From the NCBI GenBank assembly GCA_013373375.1, contig JABXHY010000011.1, positions 24,323 to 88,322 of the forward strand: a stretch of DNA of 64,000 nucleotides, read 5' to 3'. Position numbers and translations under genes: made by a program. The first letter of the stretch is position 1. The number at the start of each line of letters is the position of its first letter. Positions 19,875 through 28,447 of this stretch are shown here, piece by piece. The stretch comes from Gammaproteobacteria bacterium. GTDB taxonomy: Bacteria; Pseudomonadota; Gammaproteobacteria; Enterobacterales; Kangiellaceae. A model generated the notes under the pieces. It was not told where the DNA came from and searched no databases. It was given only the letters and a program-made list of their open reading frames with translations.

Positions 19875-20150
19875 GTGTCTGACACTCCGAACGGGGTAAA
19901 CCCAGAACTTTGGGACTTCCCATGCAAAATTGCCTTCAAAGCCATGGCAGTTAATCGCGAAAATATCGACATTGAAATTTTATCGGTAGTACAACAGGTT
20001 GTACCGGGAGACTATGCTCCAACCACTAAACCTTCGGCGAAAGGTAATTATGTGTCGATTACTATCCACGTCACACTTGAAAATGTCGAACAAGTTGAAA
20101 CGCTTTATCGTGAAGTTCGAAATATTCCAGATGTAAAAATGACCCTTTAG
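19875..20150 (+). CDS. ybeD: YbeD family (DUF493) protein
   Basis: This 91-residue alpha/beta protein belongs to DUF493. Recognisable parts are [24 protein letters not shown] at the start and [20 protein letters not shown] in the middle. The fold resembles ACT regulatory domains. It is regularly encoded before lipB, but its role is not settled. It starts with GTG at 19875 with AGGAG 7 bases upstream. lipB begins 8 bases after its stop. Confidence 0.93.
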   Translation: MSDTPNGVNPELWDFPCKIAFKAMAVNRENIDIEILSVVQQVVPGDYAPTTKPSAKGNYVSITIHVTLENVEQVETLYREVRNIPDVKMTL

Positions 20151-20158
20151 GCTGCAAG

Positions 20159-20821
20159 ATGCAACTCTCTAATTTGGCTTCAACTTTACGAGTTCGACAA
20201 CTTAATCAGCAACCCTATGAACCCATTTGGCGTGCAATGTCCGACTTTACTAACAATCGAGACGAGAATACTCCAGATGAAATATGGTTAGTTGAACACC
20301 TTCCTGTTTTTACTCAAGGGCAAGCAGGTAAGGCGGAGCATGTGTTAGCTCCAGGCGATATTCCAATTGTGCAGGTCGATCGAGGAGGTCAGGTTACGTA
20401 CCATGGTCCGGGTCAGCAAGTGGTTTACTTTCTACTGGACTTGCGCCGTAAGAAAATGGGAGTGAGAGATTTAGTGTCCGCTATAGAAGATGCTGTAGTG
20501 GATACTCTTGAGAGTTTTTCAATAAGCGCTCACCCAAGACCTGATGCACCGGGCGTATACGTTGAGTCGGGGGCGAAAATATGTTCTCTCGGCCTTAGGA
20601 TCCGTAAGGGGTGCTCTTTTCATGGACTGGCGCTCAATGTGTCGATGGATCTCGAGCCATTCTCTCGTATTAACCCTTGTGGATACGCGGGAATGCAGGT
20701 CACTGACATCGCAAAACAAGGCGGACCACACGCATTAGTCGAGGTTCAGTCGGTTCTAATTCAACAAATAATGACCAATTTAGAGTATAATGAGCAGCAA
20801 ATGCTGTCAGGTTTGGAGTAG
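20159..20821 (+). CDS. lipB: lipoyl(octanoyl) transferase
   Basis: The 220-residue enzyme moves octanoyl from acyl carrier protein to lipoyl domains of target proteins. The catalytic Cys is in [13 protein letters not shown] and the Lys region is [39 protein letters not shown] is the family signature. It is followed 9 bases later by lipA, giving a complete lipoate synthesis pair. Confidence 0.97.
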   Translation: MQLSNLASTLRVRQLNQQPYEPIWRAMSDFTNNRDENTPDEIWLVEHLPVFTQGQAGKAEHVLAPGDIPIVQVDRGGQVTYHGPGQQVVYFLLDLRRKKMGVRDLVSAIEDAVVDTLESFSISAHPRPDAPGVYVESGAKICSLGLRIRKGCSFHGLALNVSMDLEPFSRINPCGYAGMQVTDIAKQGGPHALVEVQSVLIQQIMTNLEYNEQQMLSGLE

Positions 20822-20830
20822 TCGATTCGA

Positions 20831-21805
20831 ATGAGTCAAAGTACAACCGCATCAAAAAATCCTAAGAAAATTCCGGGTGTTAAATTAAGGGGCGCTGAAA
20901 AGACCGCTCGTATACCTATTAAAATTGAGCCGACGGAAGAAATGCCAAGAAAGCCCGACTGGATACGTGTACGTTTACCCAGCGGAAATCAAATCACCGA
21001 AATCAAAAAAATGCTTCGCAATAAGAAACTGCACACGGTTTGTGAAGAAGCTTCCTGCCCGAATTTGCCTGAGTGCTTCGGACATGGAACGGCAACTTTC
21101 ATGATACTGGGCGACATATGCACTCGGCGATGTCCATTTTGTGATGTTGCTCATGGTAGACCATTGCAACCCGATGCGGATGAACCAAAAAATCTGGCAG
21201 ATTCTGTTGAAAGTATGGGGCTTAAGTATGTTGTTGTAACATCGGTTGACCGCGACGACTTAAGAGATGGTGGAGCACAACACTTTGTAGACTGTATCGA
21301 AGCCGTTCGCCAGCAATGCCCGACTACCAAAATAGAAGTGTTGGTTCCAGACTTTAGAGGCCGTATGGATCGTGCTCTGGAGATCTTGGGTGAGAGTTTA
21401 TCTGATGTGTTTAATCACAATTTAGAGACAGTGCCGCGTTTATACAGGCAAGCACGGCCTGGCGCTGACTATCAATGGTCACTCGACTTATTGAAAAAAC
21501 ACAAAGAGCTTTATCCAGATGTGCCCACAAAATCAGGATTAATGGTAGGGCTCGGTGAAACGAATGAAGAAATTGTGGAAGTTATGAAAGACTTACGAGC
21601 TCATAACGTAGACATGCTGACAATAGGTCAATATCTTCAACCCAGTAAAAACCATCATCCAGTGAAGCGATTTGTTACGCCTGCAGAATTTAAAGAGCTA
21701 GGCGAAATTGCTGAAAAGTTAGGCTTTAGTAATGTCGCCAGTGGACCAATGGTGCGCTCCTCTTATCATGCAGATAAGCAGGCCGCTGGAGAAAAAATCG
21801 CTTAA
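20831..21805 (+). CDS. lipA: lipoyl synthase
   Basis: This 324-residue radical SAM enzyme inserts two sulfurs into protein-bound octanoyl. The auxiliary cluster motif [12 protein letters not shown] and the radical [13 protein letters not shown] are both complete. The C-terminal RSSYHAD supplies the conserved Arg-Ser-Ser-Tyr. It ends the ybeD-lipB-lipA unit just before a strong terminator. Confidence 0.98.
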   Translation: MSQSTTASKNPKKIPGVKLRGAEKTARIPIKIEPTEEMPRKPDWIRVRLPSGNQITEIKKMLRNKKLHTVCEEASCPNLPECFGHGTATFMILGDICTRRCPFCDVAHGRPLQPDADEPKNLADSVESMGLKYVVVTSVDRDDLRDGGAQHFVDCIEAVRQQCPTTKIEVLVPDFRGRMDRALEILGESLSDVFNHNLETVPRLYRQARPGADYQWSLDLLKKHKELYPDVPTKSGLMVGLGETNEEIVEVMKDLRAHNVDMLTIGQYLQPSKNHHPVKRFVTPAEFKELGEIAEKLGFSNVASGPMVRSSYHADKQAAGEKIA

Positions 21806-21834
21806 GTTAAAGTTTTGTAATCTGAGCTAAAAAT

Positions 21835-21858
21835 AAAGCGCCCAATGGGCGCTTTTTT
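21835..21858. terminator. terminator after lipA, possibly bidirectional
   Basis: A 9-bp perfect stem (AAAGCGCCC at 21835-21843, GGGCGCTTT at 21847-21855) with an AAT loop is followed by a T run. The A-rich left flank lets it also serve the convergent DUF3667 gene. Confidence 0.92.
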
Positions 21859-21905
21859 ATTTCCGAAAAAGTTTAAACGTTATTATCCTTCTGAGTTTCA
21901 GCGCT

Positions 21906-23210
21906 CTAATTAAACAATATGCTTAAGATCAAGACAATTGCTGTCGCTATAGCAAATAAGATTAAATACATTACGCTTAGGGTGAACCATTTGAAAATGG
22001 TCAAAAACCAGTTTTGCTGATAAACCCTGCGTATAGAAATTAAAAAGTACACGGGTATCCAAAAGAAAATAACAACTTCTAAGAAACCGAAAATATGCCC
22101 AATGATGCTCACCAGCCAATTGCTTGAAACACTTAAAGAGTCATTGATAACTTCAAATAAAATTGCCAGCAGTATGGCTAAAAATAGAAAAGCGTGTCCA
22201 TGAAAAGCATTAATTAAATGTTCAATGTAGTATCGCTTTGCAAAGGGGTAACAAACCTTCATTAGAACAGCAAACAGCGGCACTAATAGAAGCATAAGTT
22301 TTGGCACCAGCTCCAGTAAGTCACCGAAAAAATCTTCTCTCTCTTTTGGATCTTTTAAATTTTTTATGTTCTCGGTTAATCGTTCGCTAAGTTGTTTGTT
22401 GTCTGCATCTGAAAGAAACGGAACGTTAGCAGTAACATTACCGTCAGATAACTTGATTCCAGTATCATCATTGTCTGATGTTTTTGAGTCTGAGACTTGT
22501 TTTGCATCGGCCGAATTTATTTCCTCTTCTTCAACGCTCCTGTCGCCCTGACTTTCTGGTGGCACAGGAGGCTCAGGAACAGAATCATTGGTTTGTGCAT
22601 TGAGTAACTTAGTTTTCTCTTGCTCAGTGAGTAACTCTTTTGGAGTTTCAATTTTGTTTTCTGGGGCAGCAAATGCCATTGCGTCATTAATAGTATCAAG
22701 TTTTTTTCGTGCCTTAATTCGCTCCTCTTCAGTTAGTTGTTCCAATGGTTTTTCTGACAGACTTTTTAAAATCTTTTGCTTTTGACTATCATCAAGATTT
22801 TCGCCGGAAATAACGGCTTCACCGTCAACTTTTATCGTCGGGGAATCGCCTGTTTTGTTAAGAACCCAAATTGCGAAAATACAAAATATGCTGGTGAATA
22901 AAAACAACCTTAGTGGCGGTACATAATAAAATCGACGGCCTTGTACATATTCTCGAGTTAAAAAACCAGGTTTAAAAAAAAGAGCACTTAATGTACGCGC
23001 AGCACGAGAATCGAGACTAATAACATCTTCCAGCAGCTCATGAATCAGGGAGCCAAAAAAACGAATAATCGATTTATTCGGTTGGCCACATTGATGACAG
23101 AACGGGCCTGATAAAGGTGTTTCGCAATTCTTACATTTCTCTTCACTCTTTGAGCGTTCATTTTCCATTTGACTCTGAAGAGAGTTAGATTGTGTGCTTA
23201 TGTTACTCAT
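21906..23210 (-). CDS. DUF3667-like zinc-ribbon membrane protein
   Basis: The 434-residue protein starts with a CxxC...CxxC zinc ribbon (CKNCETPLSGPFCHQCG). The conserved DUF3667 block follows (DSRAARTLSALFFKP, then REYVQGRRFYYVPPLRLFLFTS) and leads into the first membrane segment. A charged, Glu/Asp/Lys-rich insert of about 150 residues separates it from a C-terminal bundle of about five membrane segments. Function is unknown. The gene is divergent from the DedA gene. The long acidic insert, probably periplasmic, is unusual compared with the compact members I know. Confidence 0.75.
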   Translation of the reverse strand: MSNISTQSNSLQSQMENERSKSEEKCKNCETPLSGPFCHQCGQPNKSIIRFFGSLIHELLEDVISLDSRAARTLSALFFKPGFLTREYVQGRRFYYVPPLRLFLFTSIFCIFAIWVLNKTGDSPTIKVDGEAVISGENLDDSQKQKILKSLSEKPLEQLTEEERIKARKKLDTINDAMAFAAPENKIETPKELLTEQEKTKLLNAQTNDSVPEPPVPPESQGDRSVEEEEINSADAKQVSDSKTSDNDDTGIKLSDGNVTANVPFLSDADNKQLSERLTENIKNLKDPKEREDFFGDLLELVPKLMLLLVPLFAVLMKVCYPFAKRYYIEHLINAFHGHAFLFLAILLAILFEVINDSLSVSSNWLVSIIGHIFGFLEVVIFFWIPVYFLISIRRVYQQNWFLTIFKWFTLSVMYLILFAIATAIVLILSILFN

Positions 23211-23324
23211 CGATTAGCTCAAAATTGCAGTTGATTCAGTAATTAACAGTATTGTCACTTGCTAAGGCGCATTATCATTAGTATAACCTAACTCGCAGCC
23301 ATGGTTGATAACTAAGAAAATTTA

Positions 23325-24083
23325 ATGATCGAGCAGTTAACTAAAGACTTATTGAAGCATATAGAAGCTCATCCAGAATGGGCTTTTAGCGTGGTGTTTG
23401 CAATCGCATTTTTGGAGTCTTTGGCTTTTATCGGAGTATTAATGCCAGGATGGCTATTGTTAGTTGGTGTAGGCGCTTTGGTTGGTGTAGGAGTATTGTC
23501 GTTTTATGACATGGTAGCGGCCATGTTTATCGGAGCGGTTCTTGGAGAAGGCTTAAGCTATTACCTGGGGTTTCATTACCGAGATCAGATTAGACATTGG
23601 AAGTGGCTAGATTCGCATCAATCGGCACTGGAAAGAGCCGATCGTTTCATCCGGCGATACGGCGTAATTAGTTTAGTCGTTGGCAGATTCATCGGCCCAT
23701 TACGGGCGATATTGCCTGTGATTGCCGGTATTTCTGGCATGAAGCAAAAGATTTTCTGGCTGGTTAACATATTGTCAGGACTTTTATGGGCTCCACTTTA
23801 TCTAATGCCCGGAATTTTAGTTGGCGTCGCAGTCATCCTTCCCGAGGGAAGCAAAGAGGTTATGGCGATTTTTATTCTTGGTCAGCTTATTTTTTCCTGG
23901 TTGGCTAGAAGATGGTGGGTATTGGCTGATAAGCCAGATAACGAATCGATCAAGAAGCAATTAAAAACTCGCTCTATGCTCGCTCTGCTTTGTTGTGCTT
24001 TATTAATAGTCATCTTAATAAGTAGTTCAATAGGACAAAGTATTTTGCTTACCGTTTTGCAAGTTTTTTCTAAAGTTACCTGA
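23325..24083 (+). CDS. DedA family membrane protein
   Basis: The 252-residue protein has four to six hydrophobic segments. It carries the DedA/VTT signature GRFIGPLRAILPVIAGISGM with its conserved Arg and Pro, and an early acidic ALE/FLESLAFIGVLMPGW segment. The family includes phospholipid flippases needed for envelope integrity (UptA, DedA). A hydrophobic C-terminal extension (LLCCALLIVILI) is present. The next gene follows after 23 bases. Confidence 0.88.
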   Translation: MIEQLTKDLLKHIEAHPEWAFSVVFAIAFLESLAFIGVLMPGWLLLVGVGALVGVGVLSFYDMVAAMFIGAVLGEGLSYYLGFHYRDQIRHWKWLDSHQSALERADRFIRRYGVISLVVGRFIGPLRAILPVIAGISGMKQKIFWLVNILSGLLWAPLYLMPGILVGVAVILPEGSKEVMAIFILGQLIFSWLARRWWVLADKPDNESIKKQLKTRSMLALLCCALLIVILISSSIGQSILLTVLQVFSKVT

Positions 24084-24106
24084 GCGTTTTGCCTAAGAGC
24101 TTTTTA

Positions 24107-25051
24107 ATGAGTGATCCTAAGTCATATCCAATAAATAAATATATAGCAGACATACTTTGGTGCATTAATTCTCCAACATTAATCATCCACGATCATGATT
24201 TTTTCTCTGATCAACAACAAGCTGCGCTATTCTCAGAGCAAGTGAAATTTCAGATCGAGAATAACTATCAAAAATTTATTATAATTCTCGATAAATATTT
24301 ATCTAACTTAAAGACTAAGCGCTTGGGAGACAGGTTTGAGCTTTTTTGGTTAATTGCTTTTGAAGTTCATCCAGGTTTTCAGGTCGTCGAGCACAACCTA
24401 CAGCTAGTACAGAATAAAGTTACTTTAGGTGAATTGGATTTAATTGTTAAAGATTTAATACACGATAAATATATTCATATCGAGCTTTCATGCAAATACT
24501 ATCTAAGGGTCGAACAAGAAAGTAATCATGTCGGTCGTTGGATAGGTCCTGGGAAAAAAGATTTTCTTGACCGCAAATTAAAAAAGACTTTTAACAAGCA
24601 GTTGTTGTTACCAAAACTTGATGCAGCAAAATCAATTTTAAATAACAAAAACTTGATTGTCGATGACTCGAAAGTGATATTCCGAGGACGCCTTTTCCTA
24701 CCAAGCTCACTAACGATGGCGAGTCGAAAAGATATCCTTGAGAGCTATCGAAACAGGAAAACATCAGAGAAACAGTGGCTAGAAGGTGCCTATCAAATCA
24801 ATGAAAACTGCAATCTTGGCTATTGGGGAACAGCAAATTGCCTAAAGGAATTTTCGCGGACCAATGAGTTGGATATATCGGAGTGGCATTGGCTCACTAA
24901 ACCAGACTGGTTTAGTGATTGCGTCGCTAACCCGAAAAAACTTACCAAACTAGATGTGCTTTATCCAATTCAGCTTAAGCATAATCGAACAGAAGACTTT
25001 TTCTTTCTTGTCGAAAAGGACTGGCTCGACCATAAGCTTTTAAAACGTTGA
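24107..25051 (+). CDS. DUF1853 family protein
   Basis: This 314-residue soluble protein matches the DUF1853 pattern. LGDRFELFWLIAFEVHPGFQVV is followed by KVTLGELDLIVKD and then YIHIELSCKYYLRVEQ, which resembles a PD-(D/E)xK nuclease-like core (G-E-x-D...E-x-x-x-K). Catalysis has not been shown for the family as far as I know. I use the ATG at 24107 with AAGAG 8 bases upstream; a TTG at 24089 would add 6 residues. It probably shares a transcript with the DedA gene. Confidence 0.78.
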   Translation: MSDPKSYPINKYIADILWCINSPTLIIHDHDFFSDQQQAALFSEQVKFQIENNYQKFIIILDKYLSNLKTKRLGDRFELFWLIAFEVHPGFQVVEHNLQLVQNKVTLGELDLIVKDLIHDKYIHIELSCKYYLRVEQESNHVGRWIGPGKKDFLDRKLKKTFNKQLLLPKLDAAKSILNNKNLIVDDSKVIFRGRLFLPSSLTMASRKDILESYRNRKTSEKQWLEGAYQINENCNLGYWGTANCLKEFSRTNELDISEWHWLTKPDWFSDCVANPKKLTKLDVLYPIQLKHNRTEDFFFLVEKDWLDHKLLKR

Positions 25052-25196
25052 TTAGTAGCGGGTTCAGCTATTTTAACGATCAAGTTTCCTTCATAAACTT
25101 GTCAAAATTTTACGATCCTTTAGCCGAGTGTTTATTCATGCTGAAGGTTATGGGAGAATGCTAATATAAAGTTAAAAACTGTATAGAAAATGCACT

Positions 25197-26018
25197 ATGA
25201 ACTCGACCGATCCTTATAAAGCACCTAATTCTGATCAAGAGCCTCGTGATAACTCCACGGGGCAAGAAAGACAACTAAGATTAATGGCTCCAAGGAAAGT
25301 ATTGCTGGGTCGGTCAGTTAGTTGGTTGATTGAAGGTTTTGACTATTTTAAAAAGTCCCCTGGCCCATGGATGTTAACTATTGTAGTTGGATTTTGTATA
25401 TTTCTGATGATGAGCACATTGACAGTCCTCGGCTTTGTCGTCAGTAACTTGCTGACCTATGTGTGGGTAGGTGGCTTAATGTTGGGTTGCCACGCACAAT
25501 ATCAAGGTAAAACATTTGCAGTACAATACTTATTCGCTGGATTTAAGAAGCAGTTTCAAACGTTAGTTACTCTTTCACTTGTAATGGGAGTATTGAATTT
25601 CATCGTCATGTATTTGGTTATAGGACCAATTTATTGGGATCTAGTGGTTGGAAGCGCTAACCCTTCACCAGAAGCGAAGGCTCTGATGGAAAATCCAATC
25701 GCACTCTCAGAAACTTTAATTTGGGGATTCGTTGCTACTCTACCTTTATTGATGATGTCGCTTTTCGCTCCGACGTTAATTGTTATGCATAACGTTTCAG
25801 TTCTGAAAGCAATGCAATACAGCTTTCTAGGGTGCTCAGCAAATATTTTCACTCTTTTAATTTTTGGTATTTTAATTTCATTGCTGTATGTCGTCGCGTT
25901 AATACCACTGGCGCTGGGTTTGTTGGTTTTGATACCAACGGTTATATCAGCCCTATTTATCGCTTATAAAGATATATTCACGTCGCCTCATGTGATTAAT
26001 GATCATATGGAAGTATGA
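25197..26018 (+). CDS. BPSS1780-like membrane protein
   Basis: The 273-residue protein has a hydrophilic N-terminal tail of about 45 residues, then SVSWLIEGFDYFKKSPGPWML and about five to six membrane segments. The arrangement, with WVGGLMLGCHAQYQGK and a late VLKAMQYSFLGC repeat-like half, resembles the BPSS1780/DUF2189-type transporter-like membrane proteins. No transport substrate can be inferred. It is preceded by a 145-base gap with AT-rich sequence. Confidence 0.6.
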   Translation: MNSTDPYKAPNSDQEPRDNSTGQERQLRLMAPRKVLLGRSVSWLIEGFDYFKKSPGPWMLTIVVGFCIFLMMSTLTVLGFVVSNLLTYVWVGGLMLGCHAQYQGKTFAVQYLFAGFKKQFQTLVTLSLVMGVLNFIVMYLVIGPIYWDLVVGSANPSPEAKALMENPIALSETLIWGFVATLPLLMMSLFAPTLIVMHNVSVLKAMQYSFLGCSANIFTLLIFGILISLLYVVALIPLALGLLVLIPTVISALFIAYKDIFTSPHVINDHMEV

Positions 26019-26062
26019 CGCATTTTTATAAATGCGAATGTAATCAGGCGATTACCATTATT

Positions 26063-26401
26063 TTAAAATGACCAATTACTCTGAAAGACACCAGTCGCCA
26101 AAATTGAAGCGTTAAATATAATAAAACTGATTAACTTTCTGCTCCAGAATTGTAGATCAACTTTCCATGTTAAATAACTCAGGGATAGTAACTGAGATAC
26201 GCCCAAAAGTAGGCATACCCAACTAGCCGCTGCAGCAGGAGTATTCCAATAAGCTGCTAGTATTACAATTTGCACTAGCACTAAACTGAATAGATACCCT
26301 AAGGCGATATCTGAGCGTCCCTTAATCGCAAAAATTGCTGATGGGGATGCCAGTAAAACGACTGGGATAATTAACAAACTGACAATTAAAAACAATTCCA
26401 T
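26063..26401 (-). CDS. small hypothetical membrane protein
   Basis: This 112-residue protein is almost entirely hydrophobic, with four predicted membrane helices and no recognised domain. I start it at the ATG at 26401. A TTG at 26425 would add 8 residues, and neither has a good ribosome site. It converges with the BPSS1780-like gene and is divergent from the MscS gene. Confidence 0.5.
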   Translation of the reverse strand: MELFLIVSLLIIPVVLLASPSAIFAIKGRSDIALGYLFSLVLVQIVILAAYWNTPAAAASWVCLLLGVSQLLSLSYLTWKVDLQFWSRKLISFIIFNASILATGVFQSNWSF

Positions 26402-26664
26402 AGATAAGTCGCTCAAAGTACTCAATAGATATTTGACTGCAGACTAAGACACGTCAGCAATCGATATTATAAAGGGTGATTGTAACATATCTCACCCATT
26501 ATTCTGATAAGTAAAGTATCGGTTCTAGAAATCGTAATTTAGAAGTCAAAAGCGAAAAGAGTAGAAAACAAAGTGATGGCTATATCTAATCATGCTTGCC
26601 TCCTATTTTTTCTTCGTTCTGGATCGTATATAGTCAAGTAACCGAATGTAATTGAGAATAAATT

Positions 26665-27675
26665 ATGCAGCTAATCGATTTTTATCCTTTAATAATAGTT
26701 TTGTTAATTGCAGCCGTTGTCTTTCTATTAATTACATTCATTTTTAATCGAAGAATATCAAACAATTCTTCAGTAAAATATTATCGACAATTAACTTACA
26801 ATCTTTACCTGGTAATTTTATTAATCGCTGTTATTGCAGCCTCACCAATTGAAAGTGAGTTAAAAGGGCAGATTCTGAGTTTAATAGGTATTGTCATTTC
26901 TGGCGCAATTGCTCTGTCTTCGACAACTCTTCTGGGAAATACACTAGCAGGTGTTTTATTGAAAGTTACCAAGAGCTTTAGAAGTGGCGATTTTATTTCT
27001 GTCAACGATTACACCGGTAAAGTTGCCAGTCGAAGTTTATTGAATATCGAAATTCAAACATTTGATAGAGGCCTTATTTTTCTACCAAATGTTTATCTTA
27101 TACAGAACCCAATGAAAGTTTTTCCGAAAAGCGGTTTGTTTATTTCAGTAGAAGTTTCACTTGGTTATGATGTGCAGAGAACAAAAGTAGAAAAAGCTTT
27201 GCTATCGGCAGCAGAAAAGTTAGGTATAGAAAACGCGTATGTAGAAATAAAAGGTTTGCTTGATTTTAGTGTGCAGTACGCTTTGCATGCTTTAGTGACT
27301 AACCTGGAAAGCTACATGTCAATAAAGTCTAAACTGCATGCAATGGTAATTGACGAACTTCACCACAGTGACATTGAAATCGTTTCGCCAAACTTTATGA
27401 ATACTCGCGCACTTAGTGACACGCCGGTAATTCCTGAGTCTATTGAAGAAAAAACAGAACTCGAGAAAGCACTGGATGAGAATATTGATGCTATTATTTT
27501 TGATAAAGCTAATCACGCAGATAAACTCGAAGTTCTGCAACAGAAAAAAGAGCGAGTTTTAAAGTTATTATCCAAGGAGTCTGATGATAGCAGTCGAGCA
27601 GAGCGTCTTCGTTATAAATTAGAAGTAATAGACAAAGCGATCGAGAAAATCAAAAGAGAAATTGATCTTCATTAA
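26665..27675 (+). CDS. MscS family mechanosensitive channel
   Basis: The 336-residue protein has three N-terminal hydrophobic segments. The pore and beta-domain signature is SSTTLLGNTLAGVLLKV followed by FRSGDFISVNDYTGKV and LIFLPNVYLIQNPMKV. The C-terminal part ends in a charged coiled coil (LEVLQQKKERVLKLLSKE). It probably protects against osmotic downshock. The Gly/Ala pattern of the pore helix is looser than in E. coli MscS. Confidence 0.85.
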   Translation: MQLIDFYPLIIVLLIAAVVFLLITFIFNRRISNNSSVKYYRQLTYNLYLVILLIAVIAASPIESELKGQILSLIGIVISGAIALSSTTLLGNTLAGVLLKVTKSFRSGDFISVNDYTGKVASRSLLNIEIQTFDRGLIFLPNVYLIQNPMKVFPKSGLFISVEVSLGYDVQRTKVEKALLSAAEKLGIENAYVEIKGLLDFSVQYALHALVTNLESYMSIKSKLHAMVIDELHHSDIEIVSPNFMNTRALSDTPVIPESIEEKTELEKALDENIDAIIFDKANHADKLEVLQQKKERVLKLLSKESDDSSRAERLRYKLEVIDKAIEKIKREIDLH

Positions 27676-27727
27676 CATATTAGTTTTTATGAAAAGTGAA
27701 TTTGAGTTTTAACCTGGAGACATAGTT

Positions 27728-28018
27728 ATGAATCGGTATCTTTTTTTAGTTTTGTTTGTCTTAATTTTAAATGAATCTTTCGCCGCTCTCCCACCCAAGT
27801 TTCAAAATATGAAAGATTTAGATGTAATGATAAATTTCGTGAAAAAGCACGATCGAGTGCTGTCCACATTAAGAAACATCGATCTTGAGAAAAAAGTCGT
27901 TTATTTTGGTGATCAGTGCAAAGCTCAATTTAAACGTATTTCGTCGCCTAAACCAGAGGGATGGGTTGGGCCTGCAGATCCACTTAAGTTTGATCGTGCA
28001 AACTGTTCAATTGAATAG
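27728..28018 (+). CDS. small exported protein of unknown function
   Basis: This 96-residue product begins with a signal peptide (MNRYLFLVLFVLILNESFA, cleavage before ALPPK). A basic mature part of about 77 residues with two Cys follows (in FGDQCKAQF and FDRANCSIE), which could form one disulfide. GGAG lies 8 bases before the ATG. I do not recognise the family. It may be cotranscribed with the channel gene 52 bases upstream. Confidence 0.6.
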   Translation: MNRYLFLVLFVLILNESFAALPPKFQNMKDLDVMINFVKKHDRVLSTLRNIDLEKKVVYFGDQCKAQFKRISSPKPEGWVGPADPLKFDRANCSIE

Positions 28019-28447
28019 CTTCAGATAATACCTCATCTCTAATATTCGAATTGGAAATCTTGCGCTGATCAATTAATTATCAACGGAATAATTCCTGTGT
28101 CCGATATTATTTGTCCTTGATGCCCAGTTAATTTTCATTTCGCATTGTTGTTTTCGGTTGTGCTCTTTTTAGCTTTTTGAGCCCTAATGTTTTAATGCCT
28201 GATAAAATGAGCGAGTAACCGTGCAAGTTAAAGTGATTGAGCCAAGTGTTGATATCTGAATAATGTGATTTTTATAGTTAAATTTTCGTTTAGAACTATG
28301 AGATAATTTAAAGTTAAGGGAGATTCAGAGCATTAATATAATGGATCTGAAGTGCTTGAATGAATTAACTGTCTATGCGATATCTCGTTGTGAGTACTTT
28401 TCCCCCGAGTTATTCGTCTGTGAAAAATATGTGTTTAATAATTCAAA
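28019..28447. other. intergenic region before the CadC-like regulator, with a short upstream frame
   Basis: No gene longer than 40 codons is seen. A small GGAATAATTCC palindrome is at 28085-28095. A 39-codon frame runs from ATG 28341 to TGA 28460 (start MDLKCLNELTVYAISRCEYF) and overlaps the regulator's start. It has no proper Shine-Dalgarno, so it is only a candidate leader peptide. Confidence 0.35.
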
